From GW2011-AR15 sp964512765 (GTDB lineage Archaea > Nanobdellota > Nanobdellia > Woesearchaeales > GW2011-AR15): 64,000 nucleotides of DNA. Each line of letters opens with the position of its first letter. The stretch's first letter is position 1. The stretch is taken from contig CAZEKF010000007.1 in NCBI GenBank assembly GCA_964512765.1, positions 18,926 through 82,925 of the forward strand, read 5' to 3'. A program made the translations under genes and the position numbers. Below are positions 16,297-24,278 of this stretch, one piece after another. The notes beneath the pieces are model-generated. The model worked only from the letters and a program-made list of their open reading frames with translations, had not been told where the DNA came from and made no database searches.

Positions 16297-17232
16297 TTAT
16301 TTTGCTTTACTTAAGATTTCTTTGACAGCATCGTCTGTTGACATACCTTTTCGTTCAGCTTCAAAGTTCAAGATTAGTCTGTGTCTTAATACAGGGTAAG
16401 CCATTTCTTCAATATCTTTTTTACTCACAAAGTTTCTGCCTTCAAGTATTGCATTAGCTTTACTTGCCATAACTAAACCCATGGACGCTCTTGGCGATGC
16501 ACCGTATTCAATTATATCTTTTTTCTCTCTTGTCATTGTCACTATTTTCAGTACTCGTTTTTTAAGATCATTTGCTATTGGCACTTCTCTAGTGTACTGT
16601 TGAAATTTCTGAATAACTTTTTTGTCAAACACTTTACTGACTGTTTTAATTGGTTTTTTACCTGTAAATCTGTCAATTATTAAGTCTTCATCCTCAAACT
16701 TTGGATAGTCAACTTTAATTTTTAACAAAAACCTGTCTGTCTGCGCTTCTGGTAATGGGTATGTACCTTCTTGCTCAATCGGGTTCTGTGTTGCTAGAAC
16801 GAAAAAAGGTTGTTCTAACGGAAACGTGTTTCTTCCTAACGTAACCTGGTTCTCCTGCATTGCTTCTAACAATGCAGACTGTGTTTTAGGCGTTGCCCTG
16901 TTAATTTCGTCTACCAGAACAATATTTGCAAATATAGGTCCTTTATGAAAACTAAACACTCTTTTTCCATCTTTTTCTTCTAATACATACGTACCAGTAA
17001 TATCCGTAGGCATTAAGTCAGGTGTGCTTTGTATTCTTGAAAAGCTTAGATCCATAATGTCTGCCATGATCTTGACCATTGTAGTTTTACCCAGACCTGG
17101 ATAACTTTCCAGTAATGCATTAGAATCGCATAATATCGCTACAAGAATATGTTTCATAACCTGTTCTTGGCCAACAATAACTTTTTTTAATTCTTTAGAA
17201 ACTGACTCAATTTTTTGTTTAACCTCTTTCAT
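16297..17232 (-). CDS. MoxR-family AAA+ ATPase
   Basis: The 311-residue protein carries Walker A in YPGLGKTTMVK, Walker B in NIVLVDEINRA, sensor 1 in FVLATQNPIEQEGTYPLPEA, and an arginine-finger/sensor 2 region with GASPRAS, typical of the MoxR MRP subfamily. It hydrolyses ATP to remodel client proteins, usually with DUF58 and VWA partners. A GGAGGGAATT ribosome-binding site (as read on its strand) precedes the ATG. It is first in the MoxR-DUF58 unit. Confidence 0.93.
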   Translation of the reverse strand: MKEVKQKIESVSKELKKVIVGQEQVMKHILVAILCDSNALLESYPGLGKTTMVKIMADIMDLSFSRIQSTPDLMPTDITGTYVLEEKDGKRVFSFHKGPIFANIVLVDEINRATPKTQSALLEAMQENQVTLGRNTFPLEQPFFVLATQNPIEQEGTYPLPEAQTDRFLLKIKVDYPKFEDEDLIIDRFTGKKPIKTVSKVFDKKVIQKFQQYTREVPIANDLKKRVLKIVTMTREKKDIIEYGASPRASMGLVMASKANAILEGRNFVSKKDIEEMAYPVLRHRLILNFEAERKGMSTDDAVKEILSKAK

Positions 17233-17336
17233 GATAAAATTCCCTCCTTAGTTATTATTCTTTAATCAATAATTGGTATATAAAAGTTGTGAAAACATTT
17301 TTATATTTAATTCACTTAACTAGTCTGGGGTGTAAC

Positions 17337-17462
17337 ATGAACAGAAAGTGTCCCATGTGCAATGCTACTATGACAGTTAAGTCTAATAAGCATATTGGCG
17401 AAGATCTTTATTATATTCTATACTGTGAGAAATGTAAGCATCAGTGTGCTAGGAGTAGTTAA
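17337..17462 (+). CDS. small zinc-ribbon protein, 41 aa
   Basis: The ORF starts MNRKCPMCNATMTVKSN and ends YYILYCEKCKHQCARSS, giving CPMC and CEKC pairs 22 residues apart, a typical one-zinc ribbon. CTGGGGTG lies 6 nt before the ATG and a TTTATATTTAA box sits about 37 nt upstream. The stop overlaps the end of the convergent receiver pseudogene by 4 nt. The function is unknown; similar tiny ribbons are common in archaea. Confidence 0.7.
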   Translation: MNRKCPMCNATMTVKSNKHIGEDLYYILYCEKCKHQCARSS

Positions 17463-17935
17463 TTAATATTGTTTATTTGGTCTCTTAAATAAGTTTTAAT
17501 TCCGACTGATACGTCAAGAGCATCACCTAATAATAAATTATATAACTTCGAACCTATACTGTGACGAGAAACAGCAGTCTGAAACCCAGATCTTTTGTTT
17601 TGTGGATCGTATACTGGATGATCTGATTCAGAATCATAAATAAATACTGGTTTTATTATAAGACCCTCTGCTGTTCTCTTTATGTAATCCGTATCCTGAC
17701 AAATCATTCTAAGAACTTCGGCTGACCTATTAGAATCTCCTCAAAGTCTAGCATTCAGAACAATAACATCTAGTGTTCCTAAATTAGAAAAGGTTTCTGC
17801 ATTCAATTCATTTGGAACAACGCGAATTATATTTTTTCTTTTTAGCAGTTGACCGGGAACTAAATAATGTGTAAGTTCATTAACATATTCAGTGTTATCA
17901 TCAACAATAAGAACTCTTGGATTTGTTTCTGCCAT
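17459..17935 (-). pseudogene. response-regulator receiver-like gene interrupted by an in-frame TGA
   Basis: From ATG 17935 the frame reads a receiver start (PRVLIVDDNTEYVNEL), runs to DVIVLNARL, meets TGA at 17743-17741, and continues in the same frame as GDSNRSAEVLRMICQDT to a stop at 17459. Together this is 158 codons. The acidic pair (DD) is present, but the residue at the phospho-acceptor position (DVIVLN) is Asn instead of Asp. It is therefore either a decaying gene, a sequencing error, or a pseudo-receiver needing readthrough. No histidine kinase is in the window. Confidence 0.6.
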
Positions 17936-17990
17936 TTTACTTCTATTTTAAAAAGAACTAATAACTTATTTATAAGGATTCTTATCTATG

Positions 17991-18959
17991 TTATTGTACC
18001 ATATCAGGGAAATAAGTAGTCCTATAGATTTTCAAAGATTTGTAATAAAAATATCTTCTTATTTTTTCAGGGAACAATGTTTTAAGTTCATCAATTACTT
18101 TATAGAATTCTTCCTGGCTTTTGAACTCACTTCCAAATTCAACATCACTACCTCCTACTAAAATGTTAAGATAAATTATATTTGGATGCTGTCTTAAATA
18201 TTGTTTAATTGATTGTAGTATATTAATGTCTTCAAGTTCTAAAAACACTTTATAATATTCATAACCAAGTTTATGTGAAGCTAATTTTAATTTGTAAGCA
18301 GCAATAAACCCGTTTTTTTCAAGATTTCGAAGTTTGTATTTAGCTCCTGTTGGTGTTATTTTTAGTTTTTTAGATAATTCAAGTAAAGATATTCTAGCAT
18401 TTTCTTTGATCAAATTAATAAGTTCTATGTCTTTTGAATCATATTTACCTTCGTGAGCAGCACTTGTAGAAACCGAAGATAAATCATGATGTTCTTTATC
18501 AACAAGATAATTTCTATTAAAATGCACATAATTCAAGAAAACAGCAACATTCTTCTTGTCACAATATTTACTGAATAATTTAAGGAATTTTTCATATTCA
18601 TCTTGATATTCTTGAAGGGTTTTTACAAGATAACTAATAGAAAAGTCATAATCACCGTCCCTCTTGAAAATAAAGAGTGCATTATGAGATTTCATCAGAT
18701 AATCAATAATATTTTTTTCAATCTCTGGTGTTGTATTTTGTAATTTTAAGTATAATCTAACAAACTTATAACCAAACTTGCTAAAATCAACTATGGCTAT
18801 GTATTTCTCAATAATACCTTTTTTTTCTAATTGTTTCATCCTGTATGAAACAACATCTCTTGATAACCTAGTTATCTTTGCCAGGTTGTTTATGGAGATT
18901 CTTGAATTCCTATCTAATTCAAACAAGATTCTGTAATCTTTTTTGTCTAATTTAATCAT
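17991..18959 (-). CDS. Lrp/AsnC-family regulator with two tandem units
   Basis: A 322-residue protein consisting of two Lrp/AsnC modules. The first begins LDKKDYRILFELDRNSRISI with HTH ITRLSRDVVSYRMKQLEKKG. The second starts near residue 174 with DSKDIELINLIKENARISLL and HTH KLKITPTGAKYKLRNLEKNG. Each is followed by a ligand-binding-like alpha/beta region (RAM-type), though weakly conserved. Double-unit proteins of this size are common in DPANN archaea. It probably binds DNA as a dimer. The start region is divergent from the gene at 19074, so it may control that promoter. Confidence 0.8.
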   Translation of the reverse strand: MIKLDKKDYRILFELDRNSRISINNLAKITRLSRDVVSYRMKQLEKKGIIEKYIAIVDFSKFGYKFVRLYLKLQNTTPEIEKNIIDYLMKSHNALFIFKRDGDYDFSISYLVKTLQEYQDEYEKFLKLFSKYCDKKNVAVFLNYVHFNRNYLVDKEHHDLSSVSTSAAHEGKYDSKDIELINLIKENARISLLELSKKLKITPTGAKYKLRNLEKNGFIAAYKLKLASHKLGYEYYKVFLELEDINILQSIKQYLRQHPNIIYLNILVGGSDVEFGSEFKSQEEFYKVIDELKTLFPEKIRRYFYYKSLKIYRTTYFPDMVQ

Positions 18960-19073
18960 ATATTACTTAATAATGAAGTTATATATTTAAATTTGTTGTT
19001 TTTTGTGGAAAAAAAGGTAAAAGAGTTTTTATATTTGACATTTTTAATGTAATAACTAATAAGTAATAACAAA

Positions 19074-19442
19074 ATGAAAACTAATCAAGAATATTCACAC
19101 CACATAGTAGATGCATTAATGTTAATTAAAAAAAATATGGATATTTTAGACGAGCGTTCTTACAACTGCGATCCTGTATATCCATTTTATTTCAAAAAAT
19201 TCAAGGAACTTATCAATAAAATAAACCAACAAATAACAACCTTAGAAGTAAGAATAGTTGAGTCATCACTATCTATAGAACTTAAATTATTTGTTAACAA
19301 TAAAGAAATTCCATTTAAGAAAGAAATTATTGAAAAAATTCTCAAAGAAAATAACATAACTAATCAAATTGTATTTGATCCAGAAGACGTCTTTTATCCA
19401 ATATCTGAATCCTTATTAATTCATTTCGGAGGTGGTTTTTAG
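19074..19442 (+). CDS. uncharacterised protein
   Basis: This 122-residue protein has a helical N-terminal half (HHIVDALMLIKKNMDILDER) and a second half that looks alpha/beta (IVESSLSIELKLFVNNKEIP) and ends SLLIHFGGGF. I do not recognise it. It is transcribed divergently from the Lrp-like regulator; a TTTTTATATTTG element about 50 nt upstream may be its TATA box. It is the last gene before the accessory block. Confidence 0.5.
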   Translation: MKTNQEYSHHIVDALMLIKKNMDILDERSYNCDPVYPFYFKKFKELINKINQQITTLEVRIVESSLSIELKLFVNNKEIPFKKEIIEKILKENNITNQIVFDPEDVFYPISESLLIHFGGGF

Positions 19443-19461
19443 TGTCTTCGTGTACAGGGTT

Positions 19462-19474
19462 TGCACAAATATTC
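19462..19474 (+). repeat. 13-bp direct repeat, left copy
   Basis: TGCACAAATATTC here is identical to 25107-25119. Two further TGCACA words follow (about 19489 and 19510). The copies bracket the ABC transporter, AhpD-like, PIN and protease genes. They may be edges of a transferred block, or simply shared regulatory words. Confidence 0.4.
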
Positions 19475-19597
19475 GTTTCTGCACATTTATTCCAATTTCT
19501 GCACAAAAAATCCTATACAACAGGATCTTTAACTAAACTCCACAATCTTTATATATAAAATAATGCTACTATATTAGTATAAATCAACCAATTATGA

Positions 19598-19738
19598 ATA
19601 AAAGGTGTTAAAAAAAATAATAAAATAAAAGAACCAATAAACCATATTGATCAATATCCTACTATAATGAAATTGATAGGTCTTAAAAACCCAGACTTTG
19701 TTGAAGGAAAAGTTCTAAACATAACTGAGTTAAAATGA
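19598..19738 (+). pseudogene. remnant of an alkaline phosphatase/sulfatase-superfamily C-terminus
   Basis: An open frame without a start codon reads HIDQYPTIMKLIGLKNPDFV and EGKVLNITELK before a TGA that overlaps the ATG of the ABC ATPase gene. The pattern 'D-x-x-PTI-h-x-h-h-G-h-x-x-P-x-x-x-x-G' is what the C-terminal part of alkaline phosphatase/sulfatase family proteins looks like. The rest of such a protein is absent; upstream is an ATG (19594) in another frame that stops after five codons. This looks like a deletion scar. Confidence 0.35.
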
Positions 19739-20430
19739 TAGAATTACAAAATGTAACAAAGAAATTTAATGGAAAAAAAGTTTTAGATATTTCAATAATT
19801 ATTTCAAAAAAAGAATTTGTAAGTGTTCTTGGACCAAGTGGTTGTGGTAAAACTACACTTTTAAACATGATTGCAGGGTTTGAAAAACCAACGTCAGGTA
19901 ACATATATGTTGATAATAAAATTGTTAAAGAACCAAGTAGAAAAATCGGGATGGTTTTTCAAGATTTTGCAGTGTTTCCATGGCGAACAGCGCTTAAAAA
20001 TGTAATGCTAGCAATTAAAAGTGATAACAAAAAAAAACAAGCATTAAAATATCTTTCAATGGTAGGGTTAAGAGGTCATTCTAATAAATATTCCAGTGAA
20101 ATGTCTGGTGGTATGAAACAACGTGTTGCAATAGCTAGAACATTAGCTCAGGACCCAGAAATACTTTTAATGGACGAACCGTTTGGATCATTAGACAGTC
20201 AAATGCGAGAACAACTTCAAGAAATGGTGTTACAAATCTGGAATAAAGTTTCAAAAACAATTATTTTTGTAACTCATGATATTTCAGAAGCTGTTTTTCT
20301 TGGTACAAAAATAATATTACTTAACAAAAACGGTGAAGTAATCTACAATAAAAAAAATAATGTACCTAAAATTAGAACTAACAAAAAATTTATTAATAAG
20401 ATTAATAAGTTTAGAAAATTATTAGATTAA
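19735..20430 (+). CDS. ABC transporter ATPase, NitT/TauT type
   Basis: A 231-residue ATP-binding subunit with Walker A GPSGCGKTTLL, Q-loop VFQDFAVFPWRTA, signature MSGGMKQRVAIARTLA, Walker B ILLMDEPFGSLD and switch His in VTHDISEA. The FPWRTALKNV form of the Q-loop region is characteristic of the nitrate/sulfonate/taurine/pyrimidine-precursor importer group. Substrate-binding and permease genes follow directly, making a complete importer. Its ATG overlaps the phosphatase remnant's stop. Confidence 0.93.
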   Translation: MIELQNVTKKFNGKKVLDISIIISKKEFVSVLGPSGCGKTTLLNMIAGFEKPTSGNIYVDNKIVKEPSRKIGMVFQDFAVFPWRTALKNVMLAIKSDNKKKQALKYLSMVGLRGHSNKYSSEMSGGMKQRVAIARTLAQDPEILLMDEPFGSLDSQMREQLQEMVLQIWNKVSKTIIFVTHDISEAVFLGTKIILLNKNGEVIYNKKNNVPKIRTNKKFINKINKFRKLLD

Positions 20431-20449
20431 ATATTGAGGTGGGTGATAA

Positions 20450-21421
20450 ATGTATAAAAATAAAATACTGATATGTGCATTGATAACACTTTTAGTAGTG
20501 TTAAGTAGTTGTACGCAACAAAATAATTCTCAAGAACAAAGTAAAGTTAAGATTGGTTATATTGAATTAACTTTAGCGCATACTCCAATTCATATTCTTC
20601 ATAACAAAGGAATATTAACTAATCATGGTGTTGATTATGAATTAATGGCATTTCCAAACGGAGGTGCAGCGTCAACTGCACTAGGTGCAGGTGAAATTGA
20701 TGTTGCGTTCATGGGTCTAGCTATAATACCTCCAATTGTACATGGTGTTGATGCTAAAATATTAGCCACAAACGGGAATGGTGGTACACAATTAGTTTGT
20801 ATGACACCAGGTATTCATTCGCTTGAAGATTTAAAAGGTAAAAAAGTTGGTGTACACGGTGTAACCAGCTCAGACGCTATTGTGTTAAGTTTAGCAATGG
20901 ACGAAGCTAATTTACCAGTAAGTGAAATTAATATTGTTGAAGTAAAAAGACCGTTTCAAGTATTAGCATTAACAGAAAAAAAATCAATTGATTGCCTGGA
21001 AGCAACTGAACCAATTGCAAGCGAAGTACAAAAAAAAGGTGCATATCTAGCTATAAGTTACAAAGACATATATAATAACGGAGACTATCCACTTACTTAT
21101 TTAGTTGCTACTAATAATTTTATTAAAAATAATCCAGAAGTTCTAAAAAAAATAGTGAGCGCACACGTTGAAGGAACAAATGTAATTAAAAATGATAAAG
21201 AAAGTGTTTATCAAATAATGGCTGATTATTTTAATAACAATGGTATACAAAAAACAGTTGATGAAATTAAGGTTGAATTAAGCAGTAATGTGTTTGATGC
21301 ACCAGTAAGTCAATCAGTAACAGAAAATTTAGTGAGTGTTATGCAAAAGAGTGGTTTAGTAGATACAAATGTACCATTTAACGATTTAGTTGATTGCTCG
21401 TTTGGACAATGCGTAAACTAA
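20450..21421 (+). CDS. NMT1/TauA-like ABC substrate-binding lipoprotein
   Basis: A 323-residue protein. It starts with a basic leader and hydrophobic segment ending in the lipobox-like LSSC (about residue 21), so it is probably lipid- or membrane-anchored outside the cell. The mature part begins VKIGYIELTLAHTPIHI and contains NGGAASTALGAGEIDVAFMG, the ligand-cleft pattern of NMT1/ThiY/SsuA-type binding proteins. The ligand is uncertain (sulfonate, nitrate or a thiamine/pyrimidine precursor). GAGGTGGGTGAT precedes the ATG. Confidence 0.88.
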   Translation: MYKNKILICALITLLVVLSSCTQQNNSQEQSKVKIGYIELTLAHTPIHILHNKGILTNHGVDYELMAFPNGGAASTALGAGEIDVAFMGLAIIPPIVHGVDAKILATNGNGGTQLVCMTPGIHSLEDLKGKKVGVHGVTSSDAIVLSLAMDEANLPVSEINIVEVKRPFQVLALTEKKSIDCLEATEPIASEVQKKGAYLAISYKDIYNNGDYPLTYLVATNNFIKNNPEVLKKIVSAHVEGTNVIKNDKESVYQIMADYFNNNGIQKTVDEIKVELSSNVFDAPVSQSVTENLVSVMQKSGLVDTNVPFNDLVDCSFGQCVN

Positions 21422-22164
21422 AACTTATTATTTCTTTTTTATTTGTTTTTATTATTTGGCAAGGTATTTCAACTTTTAACATTTTCACTGATTACTTTTT
21501 TCCTTCACCAAAAAGTGTATTTGAAACAGGTTCAAAGTTATTATTAGAAGGTACATTATTAAAATATACTCTTGTTAGTTTGTTTAACTCGTTTATTGGG
21601 TTTGCAATTGGTTCATTAAGCGGAATTATTCTTGGAATGATTTGCGGGGTTAGTAATAATTTAAGAGAATATGTCTCACCTCTTATTGATGCAATATATC
21701 CCATACCCGGAATTGTATGGTTACCATTTTCATTGTTATGGTTTGGTTTTACATTAAAAGCACTTATATTTACTGTTGCACTTTCCACGTTTTTTAGTGT
21801 TTTTTATAACACATTAACAGGTGTAAAAAATATTAATGTTACTTATATTAGAGCTGCTAAAAGTTTAGGATTAAAAGGATATAAATATATTAAAGAAATC
21901 ATATTTTTAGGTAGTTTTCCGTTTACATTAGTTGGATTAAAGCTTGGGTTTGGAATTAGTTGGAGGGTTATTATTGCAGCTGAGATGTTAACTTTTAATG
22001 CAAAAGGACTTGGATGGTTTTTATGGACTTCGAGCGAATTTGGTAAATATGATAATATTTTTGTTGGTATTATAATAATTGCAATAATAGGTTTAGTTAT
22101 TGAAAAATTAATTTTTAAAAAAATTGAAGAGTTAACTGTTAAAAAATGGGGGTTACAAGTTTAA
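21409..22164 (+). CDS. ABC transporter permease, NitT/TauT type
   Basis: The 251-residue permease has about six transmembrane segments. The cytoplasmic coupling loop is YIRAAKSLGLKGYKYIKEII (EAA-like motif) followed by LKLGFGISWRVIIAAEML. I chose ATG 21409, overlapping the binding-protein gene by 13 nt; an in-frame TTG at 21394 would add five residues. It pairs with the ATPase and binding protein to form one importer. Confidence 0.9.
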   Translation: MRKLKLIISFLFVFIIWQGISTFNIFTDYFFPSPKSVFETGSKLLLEGTLLKYTLVSLFNSFIGFAIGSLSGIILGMICGVSNNLREYVSPLIDAIYPIPGIVWLPFSLLWFGFTLKALIFTVALSTFFSVFYNTLTGVKNINVTYIRAAKSLGLKGYKYIKEIIFLGSFPFTLVGLKLGFGISWRVIIAAEMLTFNAKGLGWFLWTSSEFGKYDNIFVGIIIIAIIGLVIEKLIFKKIEELTVKKWGLQV

Positions 22165-22183
22165 AAAGTGAGGTAAAAAAATT

Positions 22184-22789
22184 ATGACATGGATAAAAAT
22201 AATTTCTGATAAAGAAGCTACCGGAGAGTTAAAAGAAATATATGATAAAATAAAAAATCAACGAAGTGAAGAATTAGCTTCTGGACCACCGCTTAGACCT
22301 TACATGTTACATAGCCTTAACCCAAAAGCTATGTTATACCTTTCACAATTTAGACATCAATTATTTTGTGAAAAATCTAACTTAACAACTGCACAACGTA
22401 AAATGATATCAACAGTAACTTCCGCACTTATTAACTGTGAATTTTGTAAGTTAACTCATGCAGAATTTTTACGAAATGATACTCAAAACGATCAATTAGT
22501 TGAACAACTTAAAATTAATTGGCGTAAAGCTCCGATTAATGATAAAGAATATGCAATGCTAGAATATGTTGAAAAATTAACTTTAAATCCTGGATCAATG
22601 ACAAAGTCTGATTTAACAAATTTACAAAAAGTTGGTTGGGAAGAACCTGATATTCTTGATATTGTACAGTTAATTGGGTACATGAATCTACGTACTCGAG
22701 TAGTTAATGCACTAGGTATGGAGCCAAGTGACTGGCAATTAACACGTTCAAACGCAGGTAAAAAACGTTTAAAATCTAAAAAATCATAA
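22184..22789 (+). CDS. AhpD-like / carboxymuconolactone decarboxylase-family protein
   Basis: A 201-residue helical protein. The central INCEFCKLTHAEFL segment gives the C-x-x-C-x-x-x-H motif of AhpD-type alkylhydroperoxidases and 'peroxidase-related' proteins; YLSQFRHQLFCEKSNLTTAQ before it and DILDIVQLIGYMNLRTRVVN after it match the family. The two Cys are probably redox-active. AGTGAGGTAAAA precedes the ATG. It follows the ABC importer by 19 nt and may handle an imported compound or peroxide. It overlaps the convergent PIN gene by 6 nt. Confidence 0.78.
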   Translation: MTWIKIISDKEATGELKEIYDKIKNQRSEELASGPPLRPYMLHSLNPKAMLYLSQFRHQLFCEKSNLTTAQRKMISTVTSALINCEFCKLTHAEFLRNDTQNDQLVEQLKINWRKAPINDKEYAMLEYVEKLTLNPGSMTKSDLTNLQKVGWEEPDILDIVQLIGYMNLRTRVVNALGMEPSDWQLTRSNAGKKRLKSKKS

Positions 22790-23191
22790 ATTAATTATTT
22801 TTGAAAGTACAGGTTCTACTTGAATTTCTTCAATGTTTGAATAATTTGAATCAGGTGAACAAATTATTTTATTTATATTATTATTAAGCATAACCGCAAC
22901 ATGTAACAATTCTCTTGGTTTAACATTTGGATATCGTTCCATTAGTTTTTCTTGTTTATCAATATCTTCGACATTTACATTAAGAACATTTAATTTAATT
23001 TTAATTTCATTTGCTCTTTGATATCCAAGTTTTGTTTCATTTAATAAATGATACCTGTATATTACTTCCATTAGTGCTTTTACATCTGTATACATTTCAC
23101 CTAATTGAGATATTTTATCTAACACTTTATCAAAGATTGCACCTCTTTTTAATGCATAATCTATTAAGTTAGGGTCTAAGAATAACTTCAT
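22784..23191 (-). CDS. PIN-domain-like protein 1 of 3
   Basis: A 135-residue PIN-like fold. The first acidic residue is in KLFLDPNL, the second in MEVIYRYH, and the region YPNVKPRELLHVAVMLNNNI matches the PIN segment 'S-PRDLIHAAVM-NN'. There the usual Asp is replaced by Glu (RELLH). A last acidic site is ICSPDSNYSNI. PIN domains are metal-dependent RNases, often toxins. It is the third gene of a unit 35aa-PIN-PIN-PIN on the minus strand, with a 1-nt overlap to the previous gene. Confidence 0.7.
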   Translation of the reverse strand: MKLFLDPNLIDYALKRGAIFDKVLDKISQLGEMYTDVKALMEVIYRYHLLNETKLGYQRANEIKIKLNVLNVNVEDIDKQEKLMERYPNVKPRELLHVAVMLNNNINKIICSPDSNYSNIEEIQVEPVLSKIINL

Positions 23192-23640
23192 TACTTCTCA
23201 CCTTTTTGAATTATTGCTCTTGATTGGTTTAAAAGTTCTGGGAATGAACTACGTTTTATTTGATTTATATTATGATATTTTGGTCCGTCTATACTAAGTA
23301 TCTCTTTTTGATCATTGTTTATCATTATCGCAGCATGTATTAAATCTCTTGGTGAAATGTCTGGATATGATAAAAATAACTGACTAGATAATTCAAAATC
23401 TTTTAAAGTTAATGGTAAAATTTTATTAATTATATTTTTAAAACTTTTAAACATTATTTTTCCAATATTGTTTTCTTTAAGATAACTAAAATTATCAAGT
23501 ATTTCTTCAATAAATAATACATCAGTAATACCCTTTATTTTATTATTAGCAATTTTTTCAAGAATAATAACAGCTAAAGCTTCTCCAATTTGACCTGAAG
23601 CAATTAATGGAATGTTTGAATCAATAACTACAGATTTCAT
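23191..23640 (-). CDS. PIN-domain protein 2 of 3 (complete acidic set)
   Basis: A 149-residue PIN protein. Acidic residues appear at VVIDSNIPL, FIEEILDNF, SPRDLIHAAIM and LSIDGPKYHNI, so the expected catalytic set is intact, unlike its two neighbours. It is a plausible active metal-dependent RNase. It overlaps the upstream PIN gene by 4 nt and the downstream one by 1 nt. The shared phrases with neighbours show a local gene triplication followed by strong divergence. Confidence 0.78.
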   Translation of the reverse strand: MKSVVIDSNIPLIASGQIGEALAVIILEKIANNKIKGITDVLFIEEILDNFSYLKENNIGKIMFKSFKNIINKILPLTLKDFELSSQLFLSYPDISPRDLIHAAIMINNDQKEILSIDGPKYHNINQIKRSSFPELLNQSRAIIQKGEK

Positions 23641-24056
23641 TTTTTTACTTCTTCAATTAAATTAATCCTTCTAATTTCTTTAATTTCATCAATATCAGAT
23701 GAATAAGTACTTATTATTTTATGTATATTATTATTTTTCATTACAGCAACATGAATTAATGCCCTAGGTGAAAGTGAAGAATATTTTTTTGAAAGGTCAA
23801 TCATTAATTCAAAATCATTAACACTAAGAGGTATCACATTTTTTACAATCTTTCGTAATGAATGAAACACTATTTGAGCATGATCTCTTTTATTATGAAA
23901 CATGAACCAGTCAATAACTTCCTGGAAAAATAATGTGTCTGTGTAAACTAAAGTATTATCAATTGATACTTTTTTCATTACTTTAACAGCCCATCTATAA
24001 CCAATGTTTCCAGCGGCGTATAGTGGAAGACTACTATCCAGAAACATTTTTTCCAT
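23637..24056 (-). CDS. PIN-domain-like protein 3 of 3
   Basis: A 139-residue PIN-like protein. It keeps the first Asp (MFLDSSLPLYA), the second Glu (FFQEVIDWF) and late acidic residues (STYSSDIDEI), but the central Asp is Ala in LSPRALIHVAVM. It may be inactive or act as a regulator of its paralogue. It is preceded by AAAGGTGG and by a 35-residue ORF ending 4 nt upstream. Confidence 0.7.
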   Translation of the reverse strand: MEKMFLDSSLPLYAAGNIGYRWAVKVMKKVSIDNTLVYTDTLFFQEVIDWFMFHNKRDHAQIVFHSLRKIVKNVIPLSVNDFELMIDLSKKYSSLSPRALIHVAVMKNNNIHKIISTYSSDIDEIKEIRRINLIEEVKK

Positions 24057-24059
24057 TTT

Positions 24060-24167
24060 TTAAGTACCACCTTTCATCATTTGTTGTTCCATATCTGTCC
24101 AGTTACATACTGGAGCTTTTGTCCTACATATTATTTTAACCAGTTCAAGTTTATCTTTTTCATTCAT
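24060..24167 (-). CDS. 35-residue ORF heading the PIN gene triplet
   Basis: The ORF reads MNEKDKLELVKIICRTKAPV then CNWTDMEQQMMKGGT. It ends 3 nt before the start of the first PIN gene, and its last codons contain the AAAGGTGG ribosome-binding site of that gene, so the two are translationally coupled. It has two Cys seven apart and an amphipathic N-terminal helix. It could be a micro-antitoxin or a leader peptide; no family is recognised. It is too short for composition to prove coding. Confidence 0.4.
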   Translation of the reverse strand: MNEKDKLELVKIICRTKAPVCNWTDMEQQMMKGGT

Positions 24168-24278
24168 AAATTACAAACCTATTTTTGCTTCCTTTTATAA
24201 TTTACGATTTAACAATTATTATCCGCTGTTTATTGATAAACAAAAGTATTAATAATCTAATTAAATATTTACTAACAA

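Noticed and set aside
17741..17743. Genome-wide reading of TGA as an amino acid
   Set aside because: TGA serves as a normal stop elsewhere (for example 13453, 19738 and the hydG end) and Trp is encoded by TGG throughout; the event looks gene-specific.
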